Shown piece by piece: positions 1 to 5,999 of a DNA stretch of 13,728 nt. Under the pieces are notes generated by a model. The model had not been told where the DNA came from. It did no database searches and saw nothing but the letters and a program-made list of their open reading frames with translations. Position 1 is the first letter of the stretch. Every line of letters begins with the position of its first letter. Origin of the DNA: CAZGZD01 sp964401915 (lineage in GTDB: Bacteria; Patescibacteriota; Microgenomatia; UBA1406; GWC2-37-13); NCBI GenBank assembly GCA_964401915.1, contig CAYOAI010000022.1, positions 1 through 13,728 on the forward strand, in the 5' to 3' direction. The position numbers and the translations under genes were made by a program.

Positions 1-1934
1 AAACTTAGATTCTGTTTTTGCAAAAGTTCAGAGACTGCGGCGAGTTGAAGATCAACAATGCGAGCGATCATTTCGTTACTCAATGGATTGAATATTACGA
101 TCGAGTCGAGTCGGTTGATAAACTCAGGTTTGAAAAATGCCCGTACCGTGTCCATGATCTTTGTTTCTTTTTCCGATTCCTTGGCATCGGTTGCAAATAT
201 CTCGCTGCCAAGATTGGAGGTGAGGATGAGGATGGTATTTTTGAAATTTACTCGACGGCCACGACCATCAGTAAGATGTCCCTCATCCAGAATCTGGAGG
301 AATGTATTGAATACTTGTGGGTGGGCTTTTTCAACTTCGTCAAATAATATTACCGCATATGGCTTACGTCTTACTGCTTCAGTGAGCTGTCCGCCTTCGT
401 CATACCCGACATATCCGGGAGGTGCACCTATAAGTCGTGCCACATTGTGTGCTTCTTGATACTCACTCATATCAATTCGAATCATTGCGGACTCATCATT
501 GAAAAGTGCCCCAGCGAGAGCTTTCGCTGTCTCAGTCTTACCTACACCTGTTGGTCCCAAAAATAAAAATGATCCGATTGGTCGTTTCTCGTCCGATAAG
601 CCAGCACGCGATCTCCGTACAGCATTTGCGATCTTATGAAGCGCATGGTCTTGGCCGATCACGCGGTTTTTCAACTCTTCCTCAAGGTTTGCAAGTCGCT
701 CGGACTCGGAGGACAGCAGACGAGTTGCGGGAATATGCGTCCATTTGGATACAATTCGCGCTATATCATCTTCTGTGACCTCTTCTCTAAGAAGAAGTTC
801 ATCTGTAGGTATTTTTTTTATCCGTGCTTCTGCTTCTTTTAGCCTTTTTTCTATCTCTGGCAATTTGCCGTATTTGATCTTTGCCGCATCCTCAAGCAAT
901 GTGTCGCGCTCGGCTGTCTCAAGCTCAGCTTTTAGTTGATCTTGTTCCACTCGCAGTTTTTGTAGACTTGATATTATTTCTTTTTGCTCCTTCCATTTGC
1001 TTTCCAGTCCCTCAAATTCTTGTTTCAGTGTATCTCGCTCATCTGATAGTGTTTTTTTACGAGTCTCTATTCCTTTTTCTTTTTTGAGTGCGGCAAGCTC
1101 GATATCAAGTTGCATGATGCGGCGCTTGATCTGATCAAGTCTTGTGGGCATCGACTCCACCTCGATCTTGGCTCCAGCCGCTGCCTCGTCAATTAAATCA
1201 ATGGCTTTGTCTGGCAAATTGCGGTCTGTGATATAGCGATTTGAAAGGTTGACTGCGGCGATGAGTGCATCGTCGGTGATCTTGATACCGTGGTGCACCT
1301 CGTATTTTTCCTTGATTCCTCGAAGAATAGTAAGGGAGTCTTCAGCAGATGGTTCATCCACAAGTACTGATTGGAAGCGTCGCTCAAGCGCCGGATCACG
1401 CTCTACGTATTGACGATATTCACGAACAGTGGTGGCCCCGACTGCGCGCAAGGCGCCACGAGCTAGAGCTGGCTTGAGGATATTTCCGGCATCGACCGCA
1501 CCTTCTGCTCCTCCGGCTCCGACGATTGTGTGTAGCTCATCTATGAAAAGAATCGTCTTTCCCTCAGTCTTTTCGATCTCACTTATGAGTTTTTTAAGTC
1601 TGTTTTCGAATTCACCTCGATAAGCAGCACCAGCAAGCAAGCCAGCCAAGTCAAGAGAGAGTACAAGTTTATTTTTAAGAGTGTCTGGTACGTCACCATT
1701 TACAATGCGAAGAGCAAGTCCTTCGATGATTGCAGTTTTGCCGACGCCAGGATCTCCAAGCAGTACTGGATTATTCTTGGTTCGGCGAGACAGGATCTGG
1801 ATTACACGGCGAATCTCCTCGTCGCGACCGATCACAGGATCGAGCTTACCCTTTTTGGCCAGATCATTGAGATTGATTGTGTATTTTTCAAGTGCCGATC
1901 CTTCGTCTGTCGGCGGCTGATAGTTCATCTGCAT
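1..1934 (-). CDS. clpB: ATP-dependent disaggregase ClpB lacking the N-terminal domain (3' end off window)
   Basis: This is a Hsp100 AAA+ unfoldase that rescues aggregated proteins in the cytosol together with DnaK. About 644 residues are visible. Seen: AAA-1 with Walker A GDPGVGKT (60-67) and Walker B ILFIDE; a long coiled-coil middle domain, as in ClpB and unlike the short one of ClpC; and AAA-2 with GPTGVGKT (about 460-467), Walker B VILFDE and the pore-type segment GAPPGYVGYDEGG. By comparison with E. coli ClpB roughly 80 C-terminal residues lie off the window. The protein starts directly at the linker before AAA-1 (EKYTINLNDLAKKGKLDPVIGRD), so the usual domain of about 145 residues is missing. 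An in-frame TAG at 1971-1973 and the promoter at 2042-2070 exclude an upstream N-domain. The start is the ATG at 1934; a second in-frame ATG at 1928 is possible. No clear Shine-Dalgarno is present. A CIRCE-like operator suggests HrcA control. Confidence 0.95.
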   Translation of the reverse strand, partial: MQMNYQPPTDEGSALEKYTINLNDLAKKGKLDPVIGRDEEIRRVIQILSRRTKNNPVLLGDPGVGKTAIIEGLALRIVNGDVPDTLKNKLVLSLDLAGLLAGAAYRGEFENRLKKLISEIEKTEGKTILFIDELHTIVGAGGAEGAVDAGNILKPALARGALRAVGATTVREYRQYVERDPALERRFQSVLVDEPSAEDSLTILRGIKEKYEVHHGIKITDDALIAAVNLSNRYITDRNLPDKAIDLIDEAAAGAKIEVESMPTRLDQIKRRIMQLDIELAALKKEKGIETRKKTLSDERDTLKQEFEGLESKWKEQKEIISSLQKLRVEQDQLKAELETAERDTLLEDAAKIKYGKLPEIEKRLKEAEARIKKIPTDELLLREEVTEDDIARIVSKWTHIPATRLLSSESERLANLEEELKNRVIGQDHALHKIANAVRRSRAGLSDEKRPIGSFLFLGPTGVGKTETAKALAGALFNDESAMIRIDMSEYQEAHNVARLIGAPPGYVGYDEGGQLTEAVRRKPYAVILFDEVEKAHPQVFNTFLQILDEGHLTDGRGRRVNFKNTILILTSNLGSEIFATDAKESEKETKIMDTVRAFFKPEFINRLDSIVIFNPLSNEMIARIVDLQLAAVSELLQKQNLS

Positions 1935-1946
1935 AGGTTGTTTCTT

Positions 1947-2007
1947 GTCATCCTGAACTTGATTCAGGATCTAATTTATAAAGATGCTGAAATAAATTCA
2001 GCATGAC
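1947..2007. repeat. Double-hairpin palindromic repeat (REP/MITE-like) in the clpB leader
   Basis: Two hairpins lie side by side. The first is TCCTGAA-cttga-TTCAGGA (1951-1969). The second is ATGCTGAA-ataaa-TTCAGCAT (1984-2004). The whole element also has mirrored ends: it opens with GTCATCCTGAA and closes with TTCAGCATGAC, so the two hairpins are near-inverted copies of each other. This architecture resembles the short palindromic 'GTCATCCTGAA...' elements scattered in many bacterial genomes. It lies entirely in the inferred 5' leader of clpB and ends 12 nt before the start codon. It may be a mobile repeat that landed there, or a leader structure affecting translation. Only one copy is in the window, so dispersal cannot be judged. 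Confidence 0.8.
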
Positions 2008-2041
2008 ATTCACTTTTACTATTCCGTCGTCCCCACAAACT

Positions 2042-2070
2042 AGTATATATCAAATTAGCAGACTTGTCAA
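2042..2070 (-). promoter_or_regulatory. sigma70-type promoter of clpB
   Basis: Read on the minus strand there is a perfect -35 TTGACA (2070-2065), a 17-nt spacer and a near-perfect -10 TATACT (2047-2042). The predicted transcription start is near 2035, giving a leader of about 100 nt before the ATG at 1934. It is the best consensus promoter in the window. The -35 box lies in the middle of the CIRCE-like inverted repeat, so a bound repressor would block RNA polymerase. Confidence 0.85.
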
Positions 2071-2081
2071 GAGAATGCTAA
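2055..2081. promoter_or_regulatory. CIRCE-like operator (probable HrcA site)
   Basis: On the minus strand the halves are TTAGCATTC and GTCTGCTAA, separated by exactly 9 nt. The CIRCE consensus is TTAGCACTC-N9-GAGTGCTAA, so the left half matches 8 of 9 positions and the right half 7 of 9, with the exact spacer. The TTAGCA/TGCTAA ends are fully symmetric. It overlaps the clpB -35 box, the classical arrangement for HrcA repression, and begins 2 bp after the stop codon of the preceding membrane-protein gene. Control by HrcA is inferred; hrcA is not in the window. Confidence 0.8.
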
Positions 2082-2083
2082 TT

Positions 2084-2485
2084 CTATTTAACAACAAGGG
2101 CAAAAAGGTAGAATAAAATGCCAGCCAGTCCCCAGAAAGGGATGGCGAGCAAGCTCGTGTGCCTATTTATTGAATAGCGGTAGTATGACCATAAGTTTCG
2201 GCCCATGATTTGCTTATATGCGAATCCAACAGCCCATTCAAATATAGGCCCGATGACTGCAAAAAATAAAAAAGCTCTCAGAATTGAAATTCCTTGAAGA
2301 TGGTATATGACGATGCTTCCAATTAGAGGAAGAATTAATAGAAAAACATATCTTCCGATTGTAAAGTGATAGGCTTTAAGATTTTTATGGGTTATTTTGT
2401 AATAAGCGAGAGTAAATGCTCCTTCAAGTATTACTCCGCCGATAATCATTGCAAGAAAGAAAAGAAGCAGCTGCAGAGAGGACAT
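2084..2485 (-). CDS. Small four-helix membrane protein with internal duplication
   Basis: A 133-residue protein with four hydrophobic segments (about 5-20, 46-62, 69-82 and 110-131) and no charged catalytic motif. The two halves are recognisably related. Residues 21-63 begin E-G-A-F-T-L-A-Y-Y-K-I and continue KNLKAY; residues 83-126 begin E-W-A-V-G-F-A-Y-K-Q-I and continue RNLWSYY. Each half ends in a hydrophobic helix starting near an L-x-x-x-P pattern. The second half (Glu, then NLWSYYRYSIN...WGLAG) loosely recalls the putative ABC-transporter type IV (CmpB-like) family, but I do not claim membership. I chose the ATG at 2485, 4 bp after the yidD stop; an in-frame TTG at 2506 would overlap yidD. 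It probably shares a transcript with yidD. Its function is unknown. Confidence 0.8.
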   Translation of the reverse strand: MSSLQLLLFFLAMIIGGVILEGAFTLAYYKITHKNLKAYHFTIGRYVFLLILPLIGSIVIYHLQGISILRAFLFFAVIGPIFEWAVGFAYKQIMGRNLWSYYRYSINRHTSLLAIPFWGLAGILFYLFALVVK

Positions 2486-2489
2486 ATTT

Positions 2490-2726
2490 TTATTGTACAG
2501 GATCAAGACCGCCCTTATTCCAAGGATGACATCGGACGATTCTTTTCAGCCCTATCCATAATCCTTTCGCAGATCCATATTTATCAACTGCTTGATATGT
2601 GTATTCTGAGCAGGTTGGGTGGAAGCGACAGACCCCGCCCGCCAGATGCAGCGAGCGAAGTATAGCGGTACTATATGTGTGGGATTTCTGATAATGGCGA
2701 ATGGCCGATAGGACAAGCTTTTTCAT
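2490..2726 (-). CDS. yidD: YidD membrane protein insertion efficiency factor
   Basis: A 78-residue protein with the YidD (DUF37) signature. It has an N-terminal amphipathic segment (MKKLVLSAIRHYQK), then CRFHPTCSEYTYQAV (33-47), a K-x-GLW-x-x-KRIVRCHPWNKGG block (54-73) and a terminal DPV. The conserved cysteines are Cys33, Cys39 and Cys66. YidD sits at the inner face of the membrane and assists YidC/Sec-dependent insertion of membrane proteins. In most bacteria it lies between rnpA and yidC; here it instead precedes a small membrane protein and clpB. The start codon is 7 nt from a TATACT box on the same strand, implying a leaderless mRNA divergent from trmD. Confidence 0.93.
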   Translation of the reverse strand: MKKLVLSAIRHYQKSHTYSTAILRSLHLAGGVCRFHPTCSEYTYQAVDKYGSAKGLWIGLKRIVRCHPWNKGGLDPVQ

Positions 2727-2741
2727 ATACTTTAGTATACT
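2726..2741. promoter_or_regulatory. Overlapping divergent -10 boxes of yidD and trmD
   Basis: The 21-bp gap between the two start codons holds the inverted repeat TATAC-ttta-GTATA. Read on plus, TATACT (2736-2741) lies 6 nt before the trmD ATG. Read on minus, TATACT (2739-2734) lies 7 nt before the yidD ATG. These distances put both transcription starts at or next to the A of the ATG. I see no convincing -35 box for either direction. Because the two boxes share bases, polymerase binding in the two directions should be mutually exclusive. Confidence 0.6.
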
Positions 2742-2747
2742 ACTTGT

Positions 2748-3515
2748 ATGAAAATTACGATCATTACGCTGTTTCCGGCGATGCTAAGAGGGTTTTTTGA
2801 AGAAAGTATTATCAAGCGTGCGGTTGATGCAGGACACGTTGTGATCGAGGTAGTGAATCTGCGTGACTACGCCACCGATGAGCGGGGCACCGTGGATGAT
2901 CGACCATACGGTGGTGGGGCAGGGATGGTACTAAAAGTTGACGTGATAAATCGGGCACTAAATAAGTTGAAAGTAAAAAGCTCAAAGTTAAAAATTAAAG
3001 AGAAAGTTATTCTGACAAGTGCGAGAGGGAGTGTTTTTAATCAGAAGAAAGCGGCAGAATTGAGCAAGCTTGAGCACATTATTCTTATTGCTGGTCATTA
3101 CGAAGGAGTAGACGAGAGAGTATATGGCTATATAGACGAAGAAATCTCAATTGGTGATTTTATCTTGACAGGTGGAGAGATCGCCGCCGCCGCAATCGTC
3201 GATAGCGTGGTGCGACTTATTCCCGGAGTGCTCAAAAAAGAAGACGCCACAGTCAATGAGAGCTTTTTTGAGTTTGATATTGATGAGCTTATTAGCATTG
3301 TTGGTGAACACAAATTGTTGGCAAGTCTTAAAAAGCAGGGTGTTAAAAAAGTTCAACTCTTAGAATATCCGCATTACACAAGGCCAGAGGAATATGCCGG
3401 GGCAAAAGTGCCAGAGATCTTAAAGTCTGGAGATTTCAAAAAGATCCACAAGTGGCGAGTGTGTCAAGCCTTTGAAGAAACGCTAAAAAAGCGCCCAGAT
3501 TTACTTACTCAGTAA
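2748..3515 (+). CDS. trmD: tRNA (guanine37-N1)-methyltransferase TrmD
   Basis: TrmD methylates G37 of tRNAs reading CNN codons using S-adenosylmethionine, which prevents +1 frameshifting. It is a SPOUT (trefoil-knot) dimer. Seen in the 255 residues: RPYGGGAGM (52-60), GHYEGVDERV (116-125), the knot motif SIGDFILTGGE (134-144), EYPHYTRPEEY (206-216) and KIHKWR (232-237). The catalytic-region motif, usually D-S-F (Asp169 in E. coli), reads E-S-F at 171-173. The linker between ESF and the YPHYTRP motif is about 25 residues longer than in E. coli. Residues about 73-84 are encoded by a period-7 A-rich DNA repeat. The 3' end overlaps the convergent NUDIX gene by 11 nt. The ATG start follows a -10 box by 6 nt. 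Confidence 0.96.
   Translation: MKITIITLFPAMLRGFFEESIIKRAVDAGHVVIEVVNLRDYATDERGTVDDRPYGGGAGMVLKVDVINRALNKLKVKSSKLKIKEKVILTSARGSVFNQKKAAELSKLEHIILIAGHYEGVDERVYGYIDEEISIGDFILTGGEIAAAAIVDSVVRLIPGVLKKEDATVNESFFEFDIDELISIVGEHKLLASLKKQGVKKVQLLEYPHYTRPEEYAGAKVPEILKSGDFKKIHKWRVCQAFEETLKKRPDLLTQ
2966..3000 (+). repeat. Heptanucleotide tandem repeat inside trmD
   Basis: Five consecutive 7-nt units occur: GTTGAAA, GTAAAAA, GCTCAAA, GTTAAAA, ATTAAAG. The consensus is GTTnAAA. The tract encodes a Lys/Leu/Ser-rich stretch (K-L-K-V-K-S-S-K-L-K-I-K) at residues about 73-84, between the GGGAGM motif and the next beta strand, where other TrmD proteins have a variable loop. A related period-7 tract occurs in gltX at 5021-5048. 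Confidence 0.65.
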
Positions 3516-4017
3516 GGTATTTTTTGATCGCACTTCGCATCTTCTCAAACCCAATCTCGCCGTAAGGTATCTTGTCGCGATCGAACCACTTCGCATCCGA
3601 TATGTCATCAGAGACTATAATTGATTGATCTTCCGGAAATTTAGCGCTGAAGCCTAAGCTGATCGTGGTTTCGACTACTCCACCGAATTCATACTTATCA
3701 GTAAAAGTCCCAAAGTAGTTTAAATGATCGATATCAATTCCAAGCTCTTCTTTAATCTCACGTTGAGCCGAGTTCTCTGCTGTCTCTTCACCTATGTCTA
3801 TAAATCCACCTGGAAGATCGAGCGTACCTTTTTTAGGGTCGAATCTGCGCACAACAAGAAGTATCTGATTCTGATCATTCTCCAGTATGACGGCCGAGGT
3901 CGGGCGAGGATTGAGAAAGCGCTTATAGTTGCAGCTTATGCAAATACGTAGATTAAAGCCTTCCTTTTTGGTTTCAGCTCCACAACGGGGACAGTATACA
4001 AGATCGATCTCCTCCAT
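3505..4017 (-). CDS. NUDIX hydrolase with N-terminal zinc ribbon
   Basis: A 170-residue cytosolic pyrophosphohydrolase. An N-terminal zinc ribbon is visible as two Cys-x-x-Cys pairs (Cys9/Cys12 and Cys26/Cys29). It is followed by the NUDIX fold with the box PGGFIDIGE...REIKEELGI (residues 69-94), whose REIKEE glutamates bind the catalytic metal. The spacing between the first Glu and the Arg-Glu is 8 residues rather than the canonical 7. NUDIX enzymes with this ribbon include NADH pyrophosphatase (NudC) and ADP-ribose pyrophosphatase-like enzymes, but the NudC-specific SQPWPFP motif after the box is absent. The substrate is therefore unknown. The gene is divergent from gltX across 22 bp and convergent with trmD, whose 3' end it overlaps. 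Confidence 0.9.
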   Translation of the reverse strand: MEEIDLVYCPRCGAETKKEGFNLRICISCNYKRFLNPRPTSAVILENDQNQILLVVRRFDPKKGTLDLPGGFIDIGEETAENSAQREIKEELGIDIDHLNYFGTFTDKYEFGGVVETTISLGFSAKFPEDQSIIVSDDISDAKWFDRDKIPYGEIGFEKMRSAIKKYLTE

Positions 4018-4023
4018 CTACAT

Positions 4024-4033
4024 ATTATATAAT
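4024..4033. promoter_or_regulatory. Overlapping divergent -10 boxes of the NUDIX gene and gltX
   Basis: The 10-bp string ATTATATAAT contains a perfect TATAAT on plus (4028-4033) and a perfect TATAAT on minus (4029-4024). Each ends 6 nt before a start codon (gltX ATG at 4040, NUDIX ATG at 4017). Both transcripts would therefore begin at the start codon. No good -35 box is visible in either direction. The geometry repeats that of the yidD/trmD pair. Confidence 0.65.
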
Positions 4034-4039
4034 GTCCTC

Positions 4040-5449
4040 ATGACAGTTCGTACTCGTATTCCACCATCTCCAACTGGTGAGGATTTGCATATTGGCAATC
4101 TATATACTGCACTCATCAACTGGACATGGGCGAAAAAGAATAACGGCCAATTTATAATTCGCATTGAAGATACAGATCGCGCTCGGGAAGTCGCGGGGTC
4201 AGAGGAGAAAATCCTGTCAGCTCTCAAAAGATTTGGACTTGAGTACGATGAAGGCCCAGATAAAATTGGTGCTTATAGCCCATATAGACAAAGCGAGAGA
4301 CTAGATTTGTACAAAAAATATGCTGAACAGTTGATTGAGAAAAAATCAGCATATTATTGCATATGTTCAAAGGAGCGACTAACAGAGTTGCGCGAAGAGC
4401 AGATCAAAAATAAGCAAGTGCCTCGATACGACAAGCATTGCCTAAGTCTCAAGCTTCAAACATCGGATGTACAGAAAAAAGATCATGTTGTAAGGCTCAA
4501 TGTGCCGGAGAATGATACAGTTCTTATTGCCGACCTTATTCACGGAGAGATAAAGTTTAATACGAATGATATTGACGATCAGGTACTTCTTAAGTCCGAT
4601 GGATATCCTACGTATCACTTGGCCAATGTGGTTGACGACCATCTGATGAAGATAACTCATGTAATTCGCGGGGAAGAGTGGATATCATCAACTCCCAAGC
4701 ATATTTTGCTCTATAGAGCATTTGGGTGGGGGTTGCCAGAATTTGCTCATACACCTCTTCTTCGCAATCCTGATCGCTCTAAGCTCTCTAAGCGTCGACA
4801 TCCTGTGTGGGTGAGTTGGTATCTGGATAAGGGATATCTACCAGAGGCAATTCTTAATTATTTGAGCCTTATGGGTTGGTCACATCCAGACCAGAAAGAG
4901 ATATTTGATCTTGAAGAATACGTGCGTGTTTTTGATCTTAAAGACGTGGATACTGTGGGGCCTATATTTGATGTGGTTAAGCTTGAGTGGATGAATGGGG
5001 AGTATATCAGGATGATGCAGATTGAAGATTTAAGATTTAAGATTCAAGAATTCATTGGAGACAAATACGATAAAGAAATCGTGGCCAAAACAATTTCACT
5101 CGTTCAGGAGAGAATTAAGAAGCTCTCAGATTATGTCCCACTTTGTGAATTTTTCTTCAAGAGTCCTGAAAAATACGATGTTGATTTAGCAGATCAAAAA
5201 GAATTACTAGGAAAAATTCTTACTGCGTTAGGCCAAATTGATATTTGGACTGCAGAGAAGATTGGCGAGATGATGATGGGTCTTGCTGATCAAGAAGAGG
5301 TAAAGCGCGGACAATTTTTTATGACTCTTCGTGTAGCTATAACAGGTCGCAAGATCAGCCCGCCTTTGAATGAAAGTATGGAAATACTCGGTAAGGTGGA
5401 ATGCATTGGACGAGTTAAGCTTTTAGTTGAGGGGCTAATTGCTAGTTGA
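4040..5449 (+). CDS. gltX: Glutamyl-tRNA synthetase
   Basis: A class I aminoacyl-tRNA synthetase of 469 residues, close to the bacterial norm. Seen: the HIGH-type motif PSPTGEDLHIGN (9-20), RIEDTDR (41-47), the editing-free glutamate site region GYPTYHLANVVDD (188-200), VIRGEEW (208-214), the KMSKS-type motif KLSKR (248-252), and the YLPEAILNYLSLMGWS block. The zinc-binding insert is largely kept: Cys107-x-Cys109 and Cys134, with His133 possibly replacing the usual final ligand. Whether it also charges tRNA-Gln for GatCAB amidation cannot be seen here. The ATG at 4040 fits the family N-terminus (MTVRTRIPPSPTG) and sits 6 nt after TATAAT; an upstream ATG at 3929 would run through the promoter and the NUDIX gene, so it is rejected. 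It overlaps the next convergent gene by 8 nt. Confidence 0.97.
   Translation: MTVRTRIPPSPTGEDLHIGNLYTALINWTWAKKNNGQFIIRIEDTDRAREVAGSEEKILSALKRFGLEYDEGPDKIGAYSPYRQSERLDLYKKYAEQLIEKKSAYYCICSKERLTELREEQIKNKQVPRYDKHCLSLKLQTSDVQKKDHVVRLNVPENDTVLIADLIHGEIKFNTNDIDDQVLLKSDGYPTYHLANVVDDHLMKITHVIRGEEWISSTPKHILLYRAFGWGLPEFAHTPLLRNPDRSKLSKRRHPVWVSWYLDKGYLPEAILNYLSLMGWSHPDQKEIFDLEEYVRVFDLKDVDTVGPIFDVVKLEWMNGEYIRMMQIEDLRFKIQEFIGDKYDKEIVAKTISLVQERIKKLSDYVPLCEFFFKSPEKYDVDLADQKELLGKILTALGQIDIWTAEKIGEMMMGLADQEEVKRGQFFMTLRVAITGRKISPPLNESMEILGKVECIGRVKLLVEGLIAS
5021..5048 (+). repeat. Heptanucleotide tandem repeat inside gltX
   Basis: Four consecutive 7-nt units occur: ATTGAAG, ATTTAAG, ATTTAAG, ATTCAAG. They encode residues I-E-D-L-R-F-K-I-Q of the C-terminal helical region. 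Rotated to the same phase, the unit (AGATTnA) closely resembles that of the trmD tract (AAGTTnA). Confidence 0.65.
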
Positions 5450-5960
5450 CAAGAGTTCCTTTACAACACTGAATTGATGCACTACCTGGACAAAGTCCAG
5501 CGATAAATCCGAATGTACAGCCAACGTGTTCTTTATCTGCGCAGGTACCACGTTGTTTAACACAATTACTTTGAGGTGCAGGCACGATAGCAACAGCAAC
5601 GCTTGGACCCGTTGAGCAAGCTGGAGCAATACGACTAAGATCTTGAGGGTAACCTTTCTTTCTAAAACACCCCCCAAACGTATTCCAGATACATCTTCCT
5701 TGCTTGTTTGACCCCATTCGAGTTGTACCATCTAGTACATCGTGTGAGCTACCGTTGCATGCAGATTTTGACTGGTAGGCTCCACAATATATATGGTCGT
5801 TGCAATTAGCACTTTCAGAAATTGAAGCTGCTTTTGACTGAATAAGCACGGGTTTTTGCGATGAGTAAAAAAATAAGTAGGTAGCAAAGATCGACGTCAT
5901 AATTACCCCAAAAGATAAGATCGTTTTATATTGAGAAGATGGTTTTTTCTTTTTGGACAT
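5442..5960 (-). CDS. Secreted or membrane-anchored 12-cysteine protein, copy B
   Basis: A 172-residue protein and clear paralogue of the upstream neighbour. It has a lysine-rich N-terminus (MSKKKKPSSQYK), one hydrophobic helix (about 13-32) and then an extracellular part with 12 cysteines at 53, 59, 68, 90, 98, 115, 133, 140, 148, 157, 165 and 166. Two modules can be seen. The first contains CGAYQSKSAC...CIWNTFGGC (59-98); the second contains C-x6-C-x7-C-x8-C-x7-CC and ends GLCPGSASIQCCKG. There is no lipobox, so the helix is either an uncleaved anchor or a Sec signal cut near SKAAS. I chose the ATG at 5960 by analogy with the paralogue rather than the in-frame TTG at 5969. It lies 39 bp downstream of copy A and is probably co-transcribed. 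Its function is not known to me. Confidence 0.85.
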   Translation of the reverse strand: MSKKKKPSSQYKTILSFGVIMTSIFATYLFFYSSQKPVLIQSKAASISESANCNDHIYCGAYQSKSACNGSSHDVLDGTTRMGSNKQGRCIWNTFGGCFRKKGYPQDLSRIAPACSTGPSVAVAIVPAPQSNCVKQRGTCADKEHVGCTFGFIAGLCPGSASIQCCKGTLVN

Positions 5961-5999
5961 ATTTCTCAATTTTTAAATAAATAATGTGTTAGTGGAAAC

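Noticed and set aside
18..459. Plus-strand open frames opposite clpB
   Set aside because: Both are antisense to the conserved AAA-2 region of ClpB and show no protein features.
1..1934. ClpB as a 5'-truncated pseudogene
   Set aside because: Both ATPase domains are intact with all motifs, and a good promoter with operator precedes the shortened start; the gene appears functional.
1935..2083. Small RNA or short gene in the only sizeable intergenic gap
   Set aside because: The gap is fully explained by the clpB promoter, CIRCE-like operator and double-hairpin leader; no additional open frame with support was seen.
3929..4039. Upstream in-frame start that would extend gltX by 37 residues
   Set aside because: The extension lies antisense in the NUDIX gene and across the TATAAT box; the family N-terminus begins at MTVRTRIPPSPTG (4040).
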